A stretch of DNA of 64,000 nt from UBA1163 sp002311635 (GCA_049514515.1 JBEKUZ010000001.1:62001-126000); one strand, 5' to 3'. Shown: positions 7,420 to 16,385, counted from the first letter of the stretch. Numbers and translations are program-made. Notes: a model not told the origin generated them from the letters alone.

Positions 7420-8187
7420 ATGGCATATAAACATATTCAGACAGAGCTCAAAGAGGGGGTAGCTACGCTTACGCTGAACCGGCCTCCCCTCAATGTCCTC
7501 GATATCGAGATGATGGAGGAGATCAATACCTACTTTGAGGGACTCTTGAAGGAAAAAGGCCTGAAACTCCTGGTCATTCAGGCCGTGGGGAAGGCATTTT
7601 CGGCCGGCGTGGACGTCGGAGAACATCTGGGCGATTTGGTTTATAAGATGATCGAGGTCTTCCATAGAATGTTTCGCCTGATGGATGCTCTGAAGGTCCC
7701 TTCGATTTCAGTCGTGAACGGCTCAGCTCTCGGGGGAGGATGCGAATTAGCTGTTTATTGCGATATGGTGATGGCAACGGAGAGGGCAAAGTTCGGACAG
7801 CCTGAGATCCAGGTCGGAGTCTTCCCGCCCATTGCCGCATTGGCCTTCCCGAGAATGATGGGACGGAAGAAGGCGCTGGAACTGATTCTGTCTGGAGACG
7901 TCATTAAGGCTCAGGAGGCATTGGCCTTGGGGATGATCAATAAGATCGTTCCCGAAGCCTCCCTCGCGGAAGAAGTGGACCGATTTGTAGAGAAGTTTAA
8001 GAAGTTGAGTGGGATTGTTCTGAAATTGACGAAGGAGGCAACACTTGCCGGTCTGAATGACGACCCTGAAAGGGGACTCCAAACCATTGAGAAGATCTAC
8101 TTGGATCGTTTGATGAAAACCAGCGATGCCATTGAAGGACTGAAAGCCTTCTTAGATAAGCGAAAACCCGCCTGGAAAGACAGTTGA
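7420..8187 (+). CDS. dch: cyclohexa-1,5-diene-1-carbonyl-CoA hydratase
   Basis: A 255-residue crotonase-fold protein. LTLNRPPLNVLDIEMM (17-32), VGKAFSAGVDVGEHL (oxyanion hole) and NGSALGGGCELAVYCDMVMA are the diagnostic motifs, and GVDVGEHLGD is characteristic of Dch/BamR. The enzyme hydrates cyclohexadienoyl-CoA, the product of benzoyl-CoA reductase, to the substrate of Had. I chose ATG 7420 because GGGAGGTG is at 7407-7414; an in-frame GTG lies at 7411. It stands alone between two terminator-like hairpins, so it probably has its own promoter in 7341-7400, but I see no convincing boxes. Confidence 0.88.
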   Translation: MAYKHIQTELKEGVATLTLNRPPLNVLDIEMMEEINTYFEGLLKEKGLKLLVIQAVGKAFSAGVDVGEHLGDLVYKMIEVFHRMFRLMDALKVPSISVVNGSALGGGCELAVYCDMVMATERAKFGQPEIQVGVFPPIAALAFPRMMGRKKALELILSGDVIKAQEALALGMINKIVPEASLAEEVDRFVEKFKKLSGIVLKLTKEATLAGLNDDPERGLQTIEKIYLDRLMKTSDAIEGLKAFLDKRKPAWKDS

Positions 8188-8191
8188 TATC

Positions 8192-8225
8192 GAGAGGAGG
8201 TCTCCCTATGGCCTCCCCTCTTTTT
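8192..8225 (+). terminator. probable intrinsic terminator after dch
   Basis: Arms GAGAGGAGG (8192-8200) and CCTCCCCTC (8212-8220) form a 9-bp stem with one A-C mismatch and an 11-base loop, followed by T5 (8221-8225). It is directly after the dch stop. The remainder of the gap to 8319 shows nothing I recognise. Confidence 0.6.
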
Positions 8226-8319
8226 CCTCATCCCCTCCTGCCAACGCACTCTTTAACACTTCGTAAAGTTTCAAAAAAACTGGGGCGGGGCAAGAATAAC
8301 ACGTAGAATAACAAATAGA

Positions 8320-8348
8320 TTGACGACCACCAGCCCATCTGTTAGAAT
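8320..8348 (+). promoter_or_regulatory. sigma70-type promoter for the SDR / acyl-CoA dehydrogenase / MoaD unit
   Basis: TTGACG (8320-8325), a 17-base spacer and TAGAAT (8343-8348), 52 bases before the ATG at 8400. Each box has one mismatch to consensus. Confidence 0.65.
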
Positions 8349-8399
8349 TTTTTCTATTTCAGTCACCCAAGGAATATCCTAACTTCTCTTAGTAAAAAG

Positions 8400-9140
8400 A
8401 TGAGACTCAAGGACAAGAAGGCGATTGTTACCGGGGCAGGGCAAGGAATCGGTCGGAGCATTGCATTGAAGATGGCCCAGGAAGGAGCGGATGTGGTTAT
8501 TGCCGAGAGGAATGCGGATACCGGTGCTCAAACGGCGGGAGAGGTTGAGGCTCTGGGCAGAAAAGCCATGTCCATTGCTCTGGATGTAGCAGATCAAAAA
8601 GCGGTTCAGACCATGGTGAGTCAGGTATTGGGCGCCTGGAATAGAATCGATATCTTGGTCAACAATGCTGGGTTTGACCGGGGAGCGACGCTTCTAAAGG
8701 TGAAAGAGGAAGATTGGGATGCGGTATTGAGCGTCCACCTGAAAGGAACCCTGAACTGCATTCTGGCCGTTGCTCCTCATATGATCGAGAACCGCTATGG
8801 CAAGATCGTAAATATCTCTTCCATTTACGGAAAAAGCGGGGGGATAGCGGCGATCAGTTACAGCGCTGCGAAAGCAGGGATCTTGGGTCTGACCAAAAGC
8901 GTTGCCAGAGAGCTCGGACGTTATCAGATCAATGTCAACGTGGTCGTGCCAGGATTGACTTTGACCCCCACCATTGCCAAAATGCCGGAGAAATACAAAA
9001 ATAGGATTCTCGATCATACTCCTTTGGGACGGATTGGACAACCCGAGGAAGTTGCCAATGTTGTGGCTTTCCTGGCATCAGATGAGGCGAGTTTTATGAC
9101 CGGAGCTACGGTGGATGTTTCCGGCGGATCGAATATGTAG
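8400..9140 (+). CDS. short-chain dehydrogenase/reductase (3-hydroxyacyl-CoA type)
   Basis: A 246-residue classical SDR with GAGQGIGRSIAL near the N terminus for NAD(P), ILVNNAGFDRG, the catalytic Ser in ISSIYG and YSAAK. It belongs to the same broad family as the SDR at 4033 but is clearly not a recent copy. No good Shine-Dalgarno precedes the ATG. It lies 21 bases before an acyl-CoA dehydrogenase, which suggests the pair handles consecutive beta-oxidation-like steps on a ring or dicarboxylate substrate. The exact substrate is unknown. Confidence 0.85.
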   Translation: MRLKDKKAIVTGAGQGIGRSIALKMAQEGADVVIAERNADTGAQTAGEVEALGRKAMSIALDVADQKAVQTMVSQVLGAWNRIDILVNNAGFDRGATLLKVKEEDWDAVLSVHLKGTLNCILAVAPHMIENRYGKIVNISSIYGKSGGIAAISYSAAKAGILGLTKSVARELGRYQINVNVVVPGLTLTPTIAKMPEKYKNRILDHTPLGRIGQPEEVANVVAFLASDEASFMTGATVDVSGGSNM

Positions 9141-9161
9141 AACGTTGAGGAGAGTGGACCG

Positions 9162-10307
9162 ATGAGCGATATCGCAGAGCGGAGAGAAAGTTGGAGAACA
9201 AAGGCCAGAGAGGTCGCTAAAAATGTGGTTGCCCCGCGGGCGGCAGAGATTGATACCGAGGGCGAATTTGCCTGGGATCTTGCCGAGGCGTATTCCAAAC
9301 ATGGCTTTTTAAGCCTCCTCATTCCCAAAGAGTATGGGGGAATGGATGCGGACGTTACTTCTTTCTGCCTGGTCGCCGAAGAGATCGCCAATGTCTGCGC
9401 CTCTTCTTCCCTCCTCGTAATCGTTCAGGCCGTAGGGACCATGCCCGTAGTTTTGGGAGGAACAAGTGGACTGAAGGAGAGGGTGTTACCGCGATTGGCC
9501 AAGGAGAAAGGTCTGATCTGTTTTTGTCTCACCGAGCCGGACTCCGGTTCGGATGCCGCCTCGGTCCATACTAAAGCCGTATTACAGGGCGACCATTATG
9601 TCATCAACGGCCGGAAATGTTTCATCACAAACGGCGGCGTGGCTGATTTCTATACCGTCTTTGCCACGACGAATCCTGACAAGAGAATAGAAGGAATCAC
9701 AGGCTTTGTGGTGGAAAAGGGGACTCCCGGGCTTTCCGTAGGGAAAACGGAAGAGAAGATGGGCATTCGAGGCTCCAATACCACGGAAGTCATTTTGGAA
9801 GATGTCAAGGTTCCCGTGGCCCAAAGGCTTGGAGATGAAGGAGCGGGCTGGTGGCTGATGATGAGAACGCTCAATCGATCGAGACCGGCCATCGGCGCAC
9901 AGGCAGTGGGCCTGGCGCAAGGTGCTTTAGATTATCTGATCCAGTTTGCCAAGGGAAAAGGCTTGGGAGAAGGGAAGGGAGATAGTCTGGGAGTTCGATT
10001 CAAGTTGGCTGATATGGCGGTCGAGGTTGAGGCAGCACGAGCTCTGGTTTATAAGGCCGCGGAGATGATGGATGAAAAGGTGAAGGGGACTCCGGTTCAG
10101 ATGTTCTCCGCCATGTCGAAGTATTTCGCCTCCGATGTGGCCATGAAGGTGACGACGGAAGCTGTCCAGATTCTGCAGTGGCAGGGTCTCACCAAAAAGC
10201 ATCCTCTTGAGCGAATGATGAGAGATGCGAAGGTGATCCAGATTTTTGAAGGAACCAATCAGATCCAAAGAATGGTAGTGGCCCATACGCTCTTAAAATC
10301 GAAATAA
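9162..10307 (+). CDS. acyl-CoA dehydrogenase
   Basis: A 381-residue acyl-CoA dehydrogenase with FCLTEPDSGSDAASVHTKAV (around 125-144), FITNGGVADFYTVFA and, at the C terminus, IQIFEGTNQIQRMVVAHTLL with the Glu at the catalytic-base position. GAGGAGAG precedes the ATG. It follows the SDR by 21 bases and is 38 bases before the MoaD-like gene, so the three look co-transcribed. It differs clearly from the dehydrogenase at 1214 and probably acts on another pathway intermediate. There is no sign of the fused decarboxylating features that would single out glutaryl-CoA dehydrogenase. Confidence 0.9.
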   Translation: MSDIAERRESWRTKAREVAKNVVAPRAAEIDTEGEFAWDLAEAYSKHGFLSLLIPKEYGGMDADVTSFCLVAEEIANVCASSSLLVIVQAVGTMPVVLGGTSGLKERVLPRLAKEKGLICFCLTEPDSGSDAASVHTKAVLQGDHYVINGRKCFITNGGVADFYTVFATTNPDKRIEGITGFVVEKGTPGLSVGKTEEKMGIRGSNTTEVILEDVKVPVAQRLGDEGAGWWLMMRTLNRSRPAIGAQAVGLAQGALDYLIQFAKGKGLGEGKGDSLGVRFKLADMAVEVEAARALVYKAAEMMDEKVKGTPVQMFSAMSKYFASDVAMKVTTEAVQILQWQGLTKKHPLERMMRDAKVIQIFEGTNQIQRMVVAHTLLKSK

Positions 10308-10345
10308 ACAAATTGTAATTCCCTCTCGGTAGGGATGAGGTAACG

Positions 10346-10618
10346 ATGCCTGTTGCTGTCCACATTCACAAAACGCATCGTCAATTCACCAACGGCTTGG
10401 AGGTGGTGGCAGTAGAGGGGAGAACAGTAGGTGAATGTTTGAGTCAACTCATTAGGCAGTTTCCAGAGATGGGGAAAGTCCTGTTTGCCACAAAAGATAA
10501 ACTGCAAAACAATGTTGAAATTTTTATAAATGATGCCACTGCGTATCCGAATGAACTCGTCAAACCCGTCAAGGAGGGTGACGAAATCCATCTCGTTGTG
10601 ATGCTTGCCGGAGGATGA
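10346..10618 (+). CDS. MoaD/ThiS-family sulfur-carrier-like protein
   Basis: A 90-residue ubiquitin-fold protein ending in Ala-Gly-Gly, the C terminus that MoaD and ThiS proteins use to carry thiocarboxylate sulfur. The GDEIHLVVMLAGG ending is typical of MoaD relatives. MoaD-like genes are regularly found next to tungsten aldehyde oxidoreductases, and here the AOR operon converges on it from 10625. A role in tungstopterin assembly for that enzyme is therefore likely by context. It is probably transcribed with the acyl-CoA dehydrogenase upstream. Only six bases separate its stop from the oppositely directed ferredoxin gene. Confidence 0.82.
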   Translation: MPVAVHIHKTHRQFTNGLEVVAVEGRTVGECLSQLIRQFPEMGKVLFATKDKLQNNVEIFINDATAYPNELVKPVKEGDEIHLVVMLAGG

Positions 10619-10624
10619 AGGGCA

Positions 10625-11131
10625 TCACATTTCTCGTTCTAAGGCTGCGGCTTCTCTCCGCGCCACAGAGATTTTCTCGGCGGCAGCCTTTTTCTTCAAG
10701 ATGCTCACCCGGTTGGCCTCCACATAATCCACGGCTTTCATGTCACAGAAACGGACGCACTGCGGGTCTCCGTCGCAGAGATCGCACTTAAAATTCTTTC
10801 TGTCAATGGCGCTGAAATTCATCGCACCAAAGGGACAGACCGCCACACAGGAACGGCAGCCGATACAGATATCGTGGTTCACCATGACCCGGCTGAGTTT
10901 CTCATCCCGGGAGATGGCCTTCACGGGGCAAACCATCATACAGGGGGCGTCCTGACACTGCTGGCAGGACATCGGAATATAAAGGCCTTCTGACTCCCAT
11001 TTCATAATTTTTATGCGGCTCCGATCGGCATTGGATACGCCGTCATGGAAAACGGAGCAAACGAGCTCACAAAGCCTGCAGCCAGTGCATTTCTCGGGGG
11101 TGATTGCAAGAACTTTACCCATGGGTTCCAT
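10625..11131 (-). CDS. 4x[4Fe-4S] ferredoxin-like electron-transfer subunit of the AOR operon
   Basis: A 168-residue protein with four cysteine sets: CTGCRLCELVC (15-25), CQQCQDAPCMMVCP (55-68), CIGCRSCVAVCP (89-100) and CDLCDGDPQCVRFC near 116-129. This is the HycB/DmsB-type polyferredoxin pattern. A basic, alanine-rich tail follows. It is third in the operon after the zinc-ribbon protein and AOR (111-base gap) and presumably takes electrons from AOR and passes them on to ferredoxin, NAD-linked or membrane partners. AAGGAGAG precedes the ATG; a second ATG follows three codons later. Confidence 0.9.
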   Translation of the reverse strand: MEPMGKVLAITPEKCTGCRLCELVCSVFHDGVSNADRSRIKIMKWESEGLYIPMSCQQCQDAPCMMVCPVKAISRDEKLSRVMVNHDICIGCRSCVAVCPFGAMNFSAIDRKNFKCDLCDGDPQCVRFCDMKAVDYVEANRVSILKKKAAAEKISVARREAAALEREM

Positions 11132-11242
11132 TCACTCTCTCTCCTTTCGGGTGGATAAACAAATGATCCGAATAAAAACGAGTATGGCGAATCCTTGTTG
11201 AATTCGATCCGTTCGGTATCATTCGTTAAAATTGGTTTTGTA

Positions 11243-13183
11243 TCACACCAAGTGCGCTGGCTCGTTTTCCAGGCTAAGCCTCTTGAGCGTTTCGGGCTTC
11301 GGAATACCGTTCTTATCAAGGCCCTTGTATTCATACAACTCATCGACCATCTTTTTGAATTTCTCACGGTCGATGACTCTGCCGACGACATCGGGTGCTC
11401 CACGGCGGCAGGGCTCGTCAAAATAACGGTGATTGAGCATATCTCCTTTCTTGAGGTCTTCTCTCTGCAACCCTTCTCGGAGGTTAAACAGCCGCTCGAT
11501 CATGTTGCATCGCTCCGCAATGTCCCAAATCTCTCGGGGGGTAAATTCCAGCCCCGTATTGTACCGAAGCACTTTCGTCCAATCTTCAAAATTGGGAAGT
11601 GTGGCACCCAGGAAGACGGTGTGATACTTACAGATACCGAGGCAGTCCACGGCCATATAACAGTTCTCATGCCAGAAGACCTGCCACGGCTTGCCAATGT
11701 ACTCCGTATGTTCCGAGCTTAACGGTCCATCGTAGGGTACCGGGTTACTGTAGATCTTTCTCATCACTTCTACGGGTAAATGGTACAGGTCAATCGCGGG
11801 GCGGCTTCTCAAATGGTCTGAGCCGCGGGAAGCGGTCGCAATGTTTAGGGCCAAAGCGGGCGTTGCTCGCTCATCGGAGTGAAGATTGCTTACCCCTTTC
11901 ACCTGGATCAAGTAATCAAACGAATTTTTTCCGATCATTTCAGAGGCGATGATCCCGCCTTCGGCCAAGGCATTTCCCAGCCATCCCTCTCTGAAAGCAA
12001 TGCGTCTTGTCATCTCAAGGAGCGCCTCATCATTGCTAAAGGTTAGCTCCAGGCCGTCGGTCTCTTTCTTGGTCAAGATTCCAAGTTCATAGAGCTCCAT
12101 CGCCCAGGAGATCAGACTTCCGGTCTCGAGGTTATCCATTCCCCACTGATCCACCAAGTGATTGCCGGTCAGCAGAGTTTCAATGCTCCGGCAATCCGGC
12201 TCTCCGCAAAAAGCGCCCTGGGAGGTATACTCCGGTCCCTCATCGTAGACTCCCGCATAAGGCCCGGTAGGAATCTTATACTTGGCCCGACAGTGGACTT
12301 GACAGCCGAAGCAGCCGGCCATGTGGTAGGGGCCCATCGTTTCCGCGCAGACCTCATCGAGGGCTTCCGGTTCAATTTCGTCGCAATAGAGTTCTTGGTT
12401 GTACTGAAAGTTTCTGCATCGGACGCCCCCCCAGGAATTGGTGGCTCCCCAGATAAAGGGGGTACCGAGGGCTCCCTGAGTCTGGTTTACCTTGGCGCTC
12501 GTGATCTGATCGATAAAGCGTTTGTTGTAGTCGAGGGCTTCCTTCGGGTAGGCGATCTTGATATCCATGGTGCCGCGGGCGGCAATGGCCTTCAAATTCT
12601 TTGAGCCCATGACCGCTCCCATTCCGGTCCTGCCGCCGGAATTTTTGATCCCGGTCATGACGTTGGCAATCCGGACTTTATTTTCACCGGCTTGGCCGAT
12701 GACCAAACTTTTAATGTCCTCATCCGCCAATTCTTCGCGGATGGCCCATTGGGTCTCGGTGGTGGTCTTGCCCCAAAGCCCGCGAGCATCGCGGATTTCG
12801 ATTTTGCCGTTGTGAATCCATAGGTAGACCGGCTTTTCCGCCTTCCCCTTGATCACAAGATGATGAAAGCCTGCCCAGGCCAACTCGGGAGCAAAGAAGC
12901 CTCCCATATTACAACTTCCCAGCAGGCCTCCAAGCGGGGATTTGGCCATGACATGAGTTCTGGCAGTTGCCGAAGCCAAGGTGGCAGTCAAAATTCCGCC
13001 GCTCACCATGAGCGTATTGTCAGGCCCAAGGGGATCGCATCCCTTCTTTGTGTGATTATAAAGTAGGTAGGCATCCAGTCCTCGGCCTCCCAGGAATTTT
13101 CGCCGCACGTCGATCGGTATAGGCCTGATTTCTATTTTGCCAGTGGAGAGATCAATGTACGCTATCTTCCTATTTAGGGCCAT
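11243..13183 (-). CDS. aldehyde ferredoxin oxidoreductase family protein (tungstopterin enzyme)
   Basis: A 646-residue AOR-family protein. The N-terminal pterin-binding domain is seen in FLGGRGLDAYLLYN and SGGILTATLASATARTHVMAKSP. CFGCQVHC (C-x2-C-x3-C, around 300) and the later DCLGICKY supply the [4Fe-4S] ligands. IATASRGSDHLRSRP is near the second pterin site. These enzymes interconvert aldehydes and acids with ferredoxin. It is not clearly BamB (the class II benzoyl-CoA reductase subunit): the sequence looks like ordinary AORs, and BamC-I are not next to it. It overlaps the zinc-ribbon gene upstream by 14 bases, and GGAGG precedes the ATG. Confidence 0.9.
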   Translation of the reverse strand: MALNRKIAYIDLSTGKIEIRPIPIDVRRKFLGGRGLDAYLLYNHTKKGCDPLGPDNTLMVSGGILTATLASATARTHVMAKSPLGGLLGSCNMGGFFAPELAWAGFHHLVIKGKAEKPVYLWIHNGKIEIRDARGLWGKTTTETQWAIREELADEDIKSLVIGQAGENKVRIANVMTGIKNSGGRTGMGAVMGSKNLKAIAARGTMDIKIAYPKEALDYNKRFIDQITSAKVNQTQGALGTPFIWGATNSWGGVRCRNFQYNQELYCDEIEPEALDEVCAETMGPYHMAGCFGCQVHCRAKYKIPTGPYAGVYDEGPEYTSQGAFCGEPDCRSIETLLTGNHLVDQWGMDNLETGSLISWAMELYELGILTKKETDGLELTFSNDEALLEMTRRIAFREGWLGNALAEGGIIASEMIGKNSFDYLIQVKGVSNLHSDERATPALALNIATASRGSDHLRSRPAIDLYHLPVEVMRKIYSNPVPYDGPLSSEHTEYIGKPWQVFWHENCYMAVDCLGICKYHTVFLGATLPNFEDWTKVLRYNTGLEFTPREIWDIAERCNMIERLFNLREGLQREDLKKGDMLNHRYFDEPCRRGAPDVVGRVIDREKFKKMVDELYEYKGLDKNGIPKPETLKRLSLENEPAHLV

Positions 13184-13451
13184 CTTTCCTTTCCTCCTTC
13201 ATTTTTCTCTCGAACGCCTCCTCCGCTAATCTTTGGTTTACATCCCACACGGGACCTCTGATGCGAGGAAAACCACTTTTGATCCACGCCACTCGATATT
13301 CCATGCCACAAGCGGGGCATTTCACTTGGTTTACTCCGGCTTGGGGCTGAAGTCTTCCCATGCAGCTGGGGTTATGGCACCTAACCTGCCCGTAGCTGCG
13401 GGTCTTACGCAGGCTCTCAGCTGTCGAAAGTCCTTCCTTCTGATCAACCAT
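13170..13451 (-). CDS. small zinc-ribbon protein leading the AOR operon
   Basis: A 93-residue protein from ATG 13451, which follows AAAGGAGG; an in-frame start at 13475 has no such site. CHNPSCMGRL and, about 16 residues later, CPACGMEYR form a zinc-ribbon-like pair of cysteine knuckles. The charged C terminus (EEAFERKMKEER) is probably helical. The stop overlaps the AOR start, so the two are translationally coupled. I do not know a named family. Its position suggests an assembly or metal-site accessory to AOR, or a small redox or structural subunit. Confidence 0.7.
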   Translation of the reverse strand: MVDQKEGLSTAESLRKTRSYGQVRCHNPSCMGRLQPQAGVNQVKCPACGMEYRVAWIKSGFPRIRGPVWDVNQRLAEEAFERKMKEERKDGPK

Positions 13452-13514
13452 AAGAACCTCCTTTCTTGAAGACAAAAAACGAAAACGGATTCAAACCCCA
13501 ACCTTAGGATTCGT

Positions 13515-13530
13515 GTTCACGATAGTGAAC
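13515..13530. promoter_or_regulatory. palindrome GTTCAC-N4-GTGAAC, probable IclR-type operator downstream of the AOR promoter
   Basis: Perfect 6-4-6 inverted repeat at about +30 to +45 relative to the promoter at 13566-13594. The same element occurs at 13754 and, with one mismatch each, twice in the promoter of the IclR gene at 18690. A repressor bound here would block transcription of the zinc-ribbon-AOR-ferredoxin operon. Confidence 0.6.
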
Positions 13531-13565
13531 TGGCAAGGTATGCCGAGATGCGAACAGTTAATAAA

Positions 13566-13594
13566 CTAATAAGCCACATTTATTTCTTTGTCAA
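13566..13594 (-). promoter_or_regulatory. promoter of the zinc-ribbon / AOR / ferredoxin operon
   Basis: On the minus strand, TTGACA (13594-13589), a 17-base spacer and TATTAG (13571-13566). Transcription should start near 13559, leaving a leader of about 108 bases that contains the palindrome at 13515. Confidence 0.7.
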
Positions 13595-13857
13595 GGGTAA
13601 ATTTACATTATAAGATGTTGATATCGTTGTGAGATCTTTCCGTCCGCCCACTTGGCTTAATGGTCTCTTGAAAGGGTAATTATTTTCAGCCAGAGGTAAT
13701 ATTTAGTAAGAATTGGTTTATTCTCCATGCGTCTACACCTCCGTTTCAAGGCCGTTCACAATGGTGAACCGCCACACATGTGAGAAAAGTCCATCTGCGG
13801 AAATCCGGTCCAAGATTCGGCCCCTCGTCATGTCAGTAAAGGAGGTAGCTCGTGGAC
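13595..13857. other. intergenic region with a second GTTCAC-N4-GTGAAC site (13754-13769)
   Basis: No gene is visible between the AOR promoter and the end of the lipoprotein gene. The only clear element is the palindrome at 13754-13769 (spacer AATG). It is about 160 bases upstream of the AOR -35 box and could be an auxiliary operator that allows looping with 13515. Confidence 0.55.
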
Positions 13858-14499
13858 CTATTTTTTCGGGATAACCTCGAAGGAATCTAACATCTGCTTC
13901 ATATCGTCGCGGTCGTTTGCCCCTGGTTTCTCCAGGATGACGTAAAGAATAAAGATCTGGTAAGGTTCCGTGAAAGCATAAATCCATCCTTGCTCTCGCT
14001 TTACCCCGTTGATGGAAAAGGTGACATATTTCTTCGCCGCGTACTGGACACCCTTCAGGGAGATCGGTTCTGTGGGATCGGTCTCCACCTGAAGATCCTT
14101 TCCATAATCTTCCTTGAATTCGGAAATCGTCCCTTCTGTCATCATACCTGTGAGTACCTCGATCATCGCCTGGCTGAACTTTGCATGCCTACCGGCCGGT
14201 TGGAAATCAATCTGAAAGTTCGAGTGAGTTAAAGGGTTGAAGAGGAAGAGCTGCGACGATTTCAATCCATCTCTTACATAGCCCAGTTCCTCCATAAAAT
14301 CTGGAATCTCAGTGGTTATTTTCCAATGGGGAGGAGCTGAGATTTTAAATGGATACCTGATGCCAACAAATTGATTTCCTGCTATCTTGCCCACGGGAAG
14401 ACTGCGATCAACCTTGACCTCCTCACGAACAGGTGATTTATCGCATCCCATCATTAGAACGAAAATTACAATAATCAGTAACCCTTTCCTCTTGACCAT
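13858..14499 (-). CDS. hypothetical lipoprotein
   Basis: A 213-residue protein. Residues 1-18 are a basic start plus hydrophobic core ending in LMMGC, a good lipobox, so it should be lipid-anchored. The mature part (YPFKISAPPHWKITTEIPDF and a final MLDSFEVIPKK) resembles the small secreted proteins that measure or bind envelope ligands, but I cannot assign a family. I chose ATG 14499 because GGAGG is nine bases upstream; the frame is open back to 14598. It lies in the middle of the AOR/NrfD region without an obvious link to it. Confidence 0.75.
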   Translation of the reverse strand: MVKRKGLLIIVIFVLMMGCDKSPVREEVKVDRSLPVGKIAGNQFVGIRYPFKISAPPHWKITTEIPDFMEELGYVRDGLKSSQLFLFNPLTHSNFQIDFQPAGRHAKFSQAMIEVLTGMMTEGTISEFKEDYGKDLQVETDPTEPISLKGVQYAAKKYVTFSINGVKREQGWIYAFTEPYQIFILYVILEKPGANDRDDMKQMLDSFEVIPKK

Positions 14500-14692
14500 A
14501 TTTCGCCTCCAGGTGCTAAGGGAAATGTCCCAAAAGTTTAACACTCTCCCCTGAACTTCCGCAAATGGCCCCGAATTGTTCCATTTGCGAAATATCATTT
14601 GACCTCCATATTTGGTTATTGTATTTTACGGAATAAACATCGCATTGGAAAGAAGCCGGGAACCTCGTACCAATAAACGTTATTGCAATGCG

Positions 14693-16378
14693 ATGACATT
14701 GCCCGTGCCAAGTAGCGAGATGAAAATCTGGAATCGTGTGTGCGTTCGGCTAAAAAATCGTGAAAATCTTATGTTGCTTATCCTTATTTTGGCTCACTTA
14801 ATTCCCATCTGGGTATTCCACTCCTTCCCCTCGCAAGACGGACCCACCCACATTGAAAACGCCAATATTCTTTTCGATTACTTCAATCCTGATCGGTCTA
14901 TTCTCCGGGATTACTATATCCTCAATACGCGTCTCGAACCCACTTGGCTCGGACATCTTGTCTTGGCGGGTTTGATGTATATCGTGCCAACTTTCATCGC
15001 AGAGAAGATCTTCCTAAGCGGTTATATCATCTTCTTACCCCTGTCAATTCGTTATGCGCTGAGAGGGATTCGTCCCGACTCGGGATTCCTTACTTTCCTG
15101 ATGTTCCCGTTTATTTATAATTACCCATTGCATATGGGTTTCTACTCTTTCTCTTATAGCCTGCCAGTCTTCTTTTTCTTGGTGGGCTATTGGATGAGGA
15201 ACCATGGCCAGCTTACACTGCGAAAGACGATAAAGCTCGCTTTGCTTTCGTTATTGCTTTATTTCTGTCATATTGTTTCGCTTGTGATGGCCTATATGGG
15301 TATTGCTCTCTTGACGGTTTGGCTTATTTTGTTCGACCTGATACGGGATAAACGTGAGTCGCGATTCGACTTCCAAGTGCTCCGGAAAGCATTCGACAGA
15401 CGAGTCGTACCCCTCATTTTGGCATTTTTACCGACAGTCATCGTAGTTGTGATGTTCCTTTCCTGGCAGGGAGTAGAATCTCCAGAGATAGGGATAAGGA
15501 GGTCTTTTTATTGGATGCTCAAGGACCTGATGCAAATGGAATCACTGGTATCATTTCAGAGAGAGGAGTCTTTCTGCTCTATAGGGCTGGGAATTCTTTT
15601 TGCGGGTCTCTTCTTGTACCTTGCGGTGTCAAAGATAAAGCAGAGACGGCTGGACGGTTGGGATGGTCTTCTCGCCGTCGTTCTTGGGTATGCCCTGATT
15701 TACTTTTTAGCCCCTAATGCTATGTCAGAGGGTTCTTTCATTACCGACCGGCTTAACCTCTATCCTTTTTTTGGATTCGTTCTCTGGTTCGGAGTCCAGC
15801 CTTATCTGAAAGCCGTGAAGCGGGGAATCCTGCTCGTTGCGATTGTTATTACGGCGGCCTCATTAGGGCTGCACACATTGAAATACTCCGAGCTTAATAA
15901 TTATCTGGCAGAATATCTCTCGGGAATGCATTTGATTGAGCCCAATAAAACCCTTTTGCCTCTGGTGTTCGATTCCCAGGGCCACGGACCCGATGGAAGG
16001 GTTCTCTCACTGAAGGTCCGGCCTTTCCTCCATGTCTCTGGTTACATCGCCGCCCAGAGGCATGTCGTAGAATTTACGAATTACGAAGCGGGGGCCTACA
16101 GATATTTTCCGGTTCTCTTCCGATCAAGTCTTAATCCCTACGATCATATCGGGATTAAGGACAGATCCATCGTGTGGGAACCGCCTCAAGTCGATTTCCT
16201 CACATACGCGGGACGCACCGGGGGACAAGTTGATTATGTTCTTGTTTGGGGTATTCAAGAGCGTCAGAGAAATCTTGAAGCCACGAAGTCGATATTCCAA
16301 CAAATCAAGAAAGGCTATGACTTAATCTATACTTGCCCGAGAACAGGATTGATGCAGCTGTATAAACGAAAAAATTGA
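14693..16378 (+). CDS. large polytopic membrane protein, glycosyltransferase-like
   Basis: About 561 residues with roughly ten hydrophobic segments. The first (LMLLILILAHLIPIWVF) is followed by an external loop with FPSQDGPTHIENANI, the Asp-containing first loop found in GT-C/ArnT-like membrane glycosyltransferases. The last 130 residues are soluble. The start is uncertain: the frame is open from a TTG at 14612, ATGs at 14693 and 14720 are possible, and none has a clear ribosome-binding site. It runs opposite to the AOR and NrfD genes on either side and looks like an insertion between them. Its sugar substrate is unknown. Confidence 0.7.
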   Translation: MTLPVPSSEMKIWNRVCVRLKNRENLMLLILILAHLIPIWVFHSFPSQDGPTHIENANILFDYFNPDRSILRDYYILNTRLEPTWLGHLVLAGLMYIVPTFIAEKIFLSGYIIFLPLSIRYALRGIRPDSGFLTFLMFPFIYNYPLHMGFYSFSYSLPVFFFLVGYWMRNHGQLTLRKTIKLALLSLLLYFCHIVSLVMAYMGIALLTVWLILFDLIRDKRESRFDFQVLRKAFDRRVVPLILAFLPTVIVVVMFLSWQGVESPEIGIRRSFYWMLKDLMQMESLVSFQREESFCSIGLGILFAGLFLYLAVSKIKQRRLDGWDGLLAVVLGYALIYFLAPNAMSEGSFITDRLNLYPFFGFVLWFGVQPYLKAVKRGILLVAIVITAASLGLHTLKYSELNNYLAEYLSGMHLIEPNKTLLPLVFDSQGHGPDGRVLSLKVRPFLHVSGYIAAQRHVVEFTNYEAGAYRYFPVLFRSSLNPYDHIGIKDRSIVWEPPQVDFLTYAGRTGGQVDYVLVWGIQERQRNLEATKSIFQQIKKGYDLIYTCPRTGLMQLYKRKN

Positions 16379-16385
16379 GGGAGGG

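Noticed and set aside
11243..13183. AOR-family protein as BamB of class II benzoyl-CoA reductase
   Set aside because: The sequence has ordinary AOR-type motifs, and the BamC-I genes that accompany BamB are absent nearby. Kept as a general AOR.
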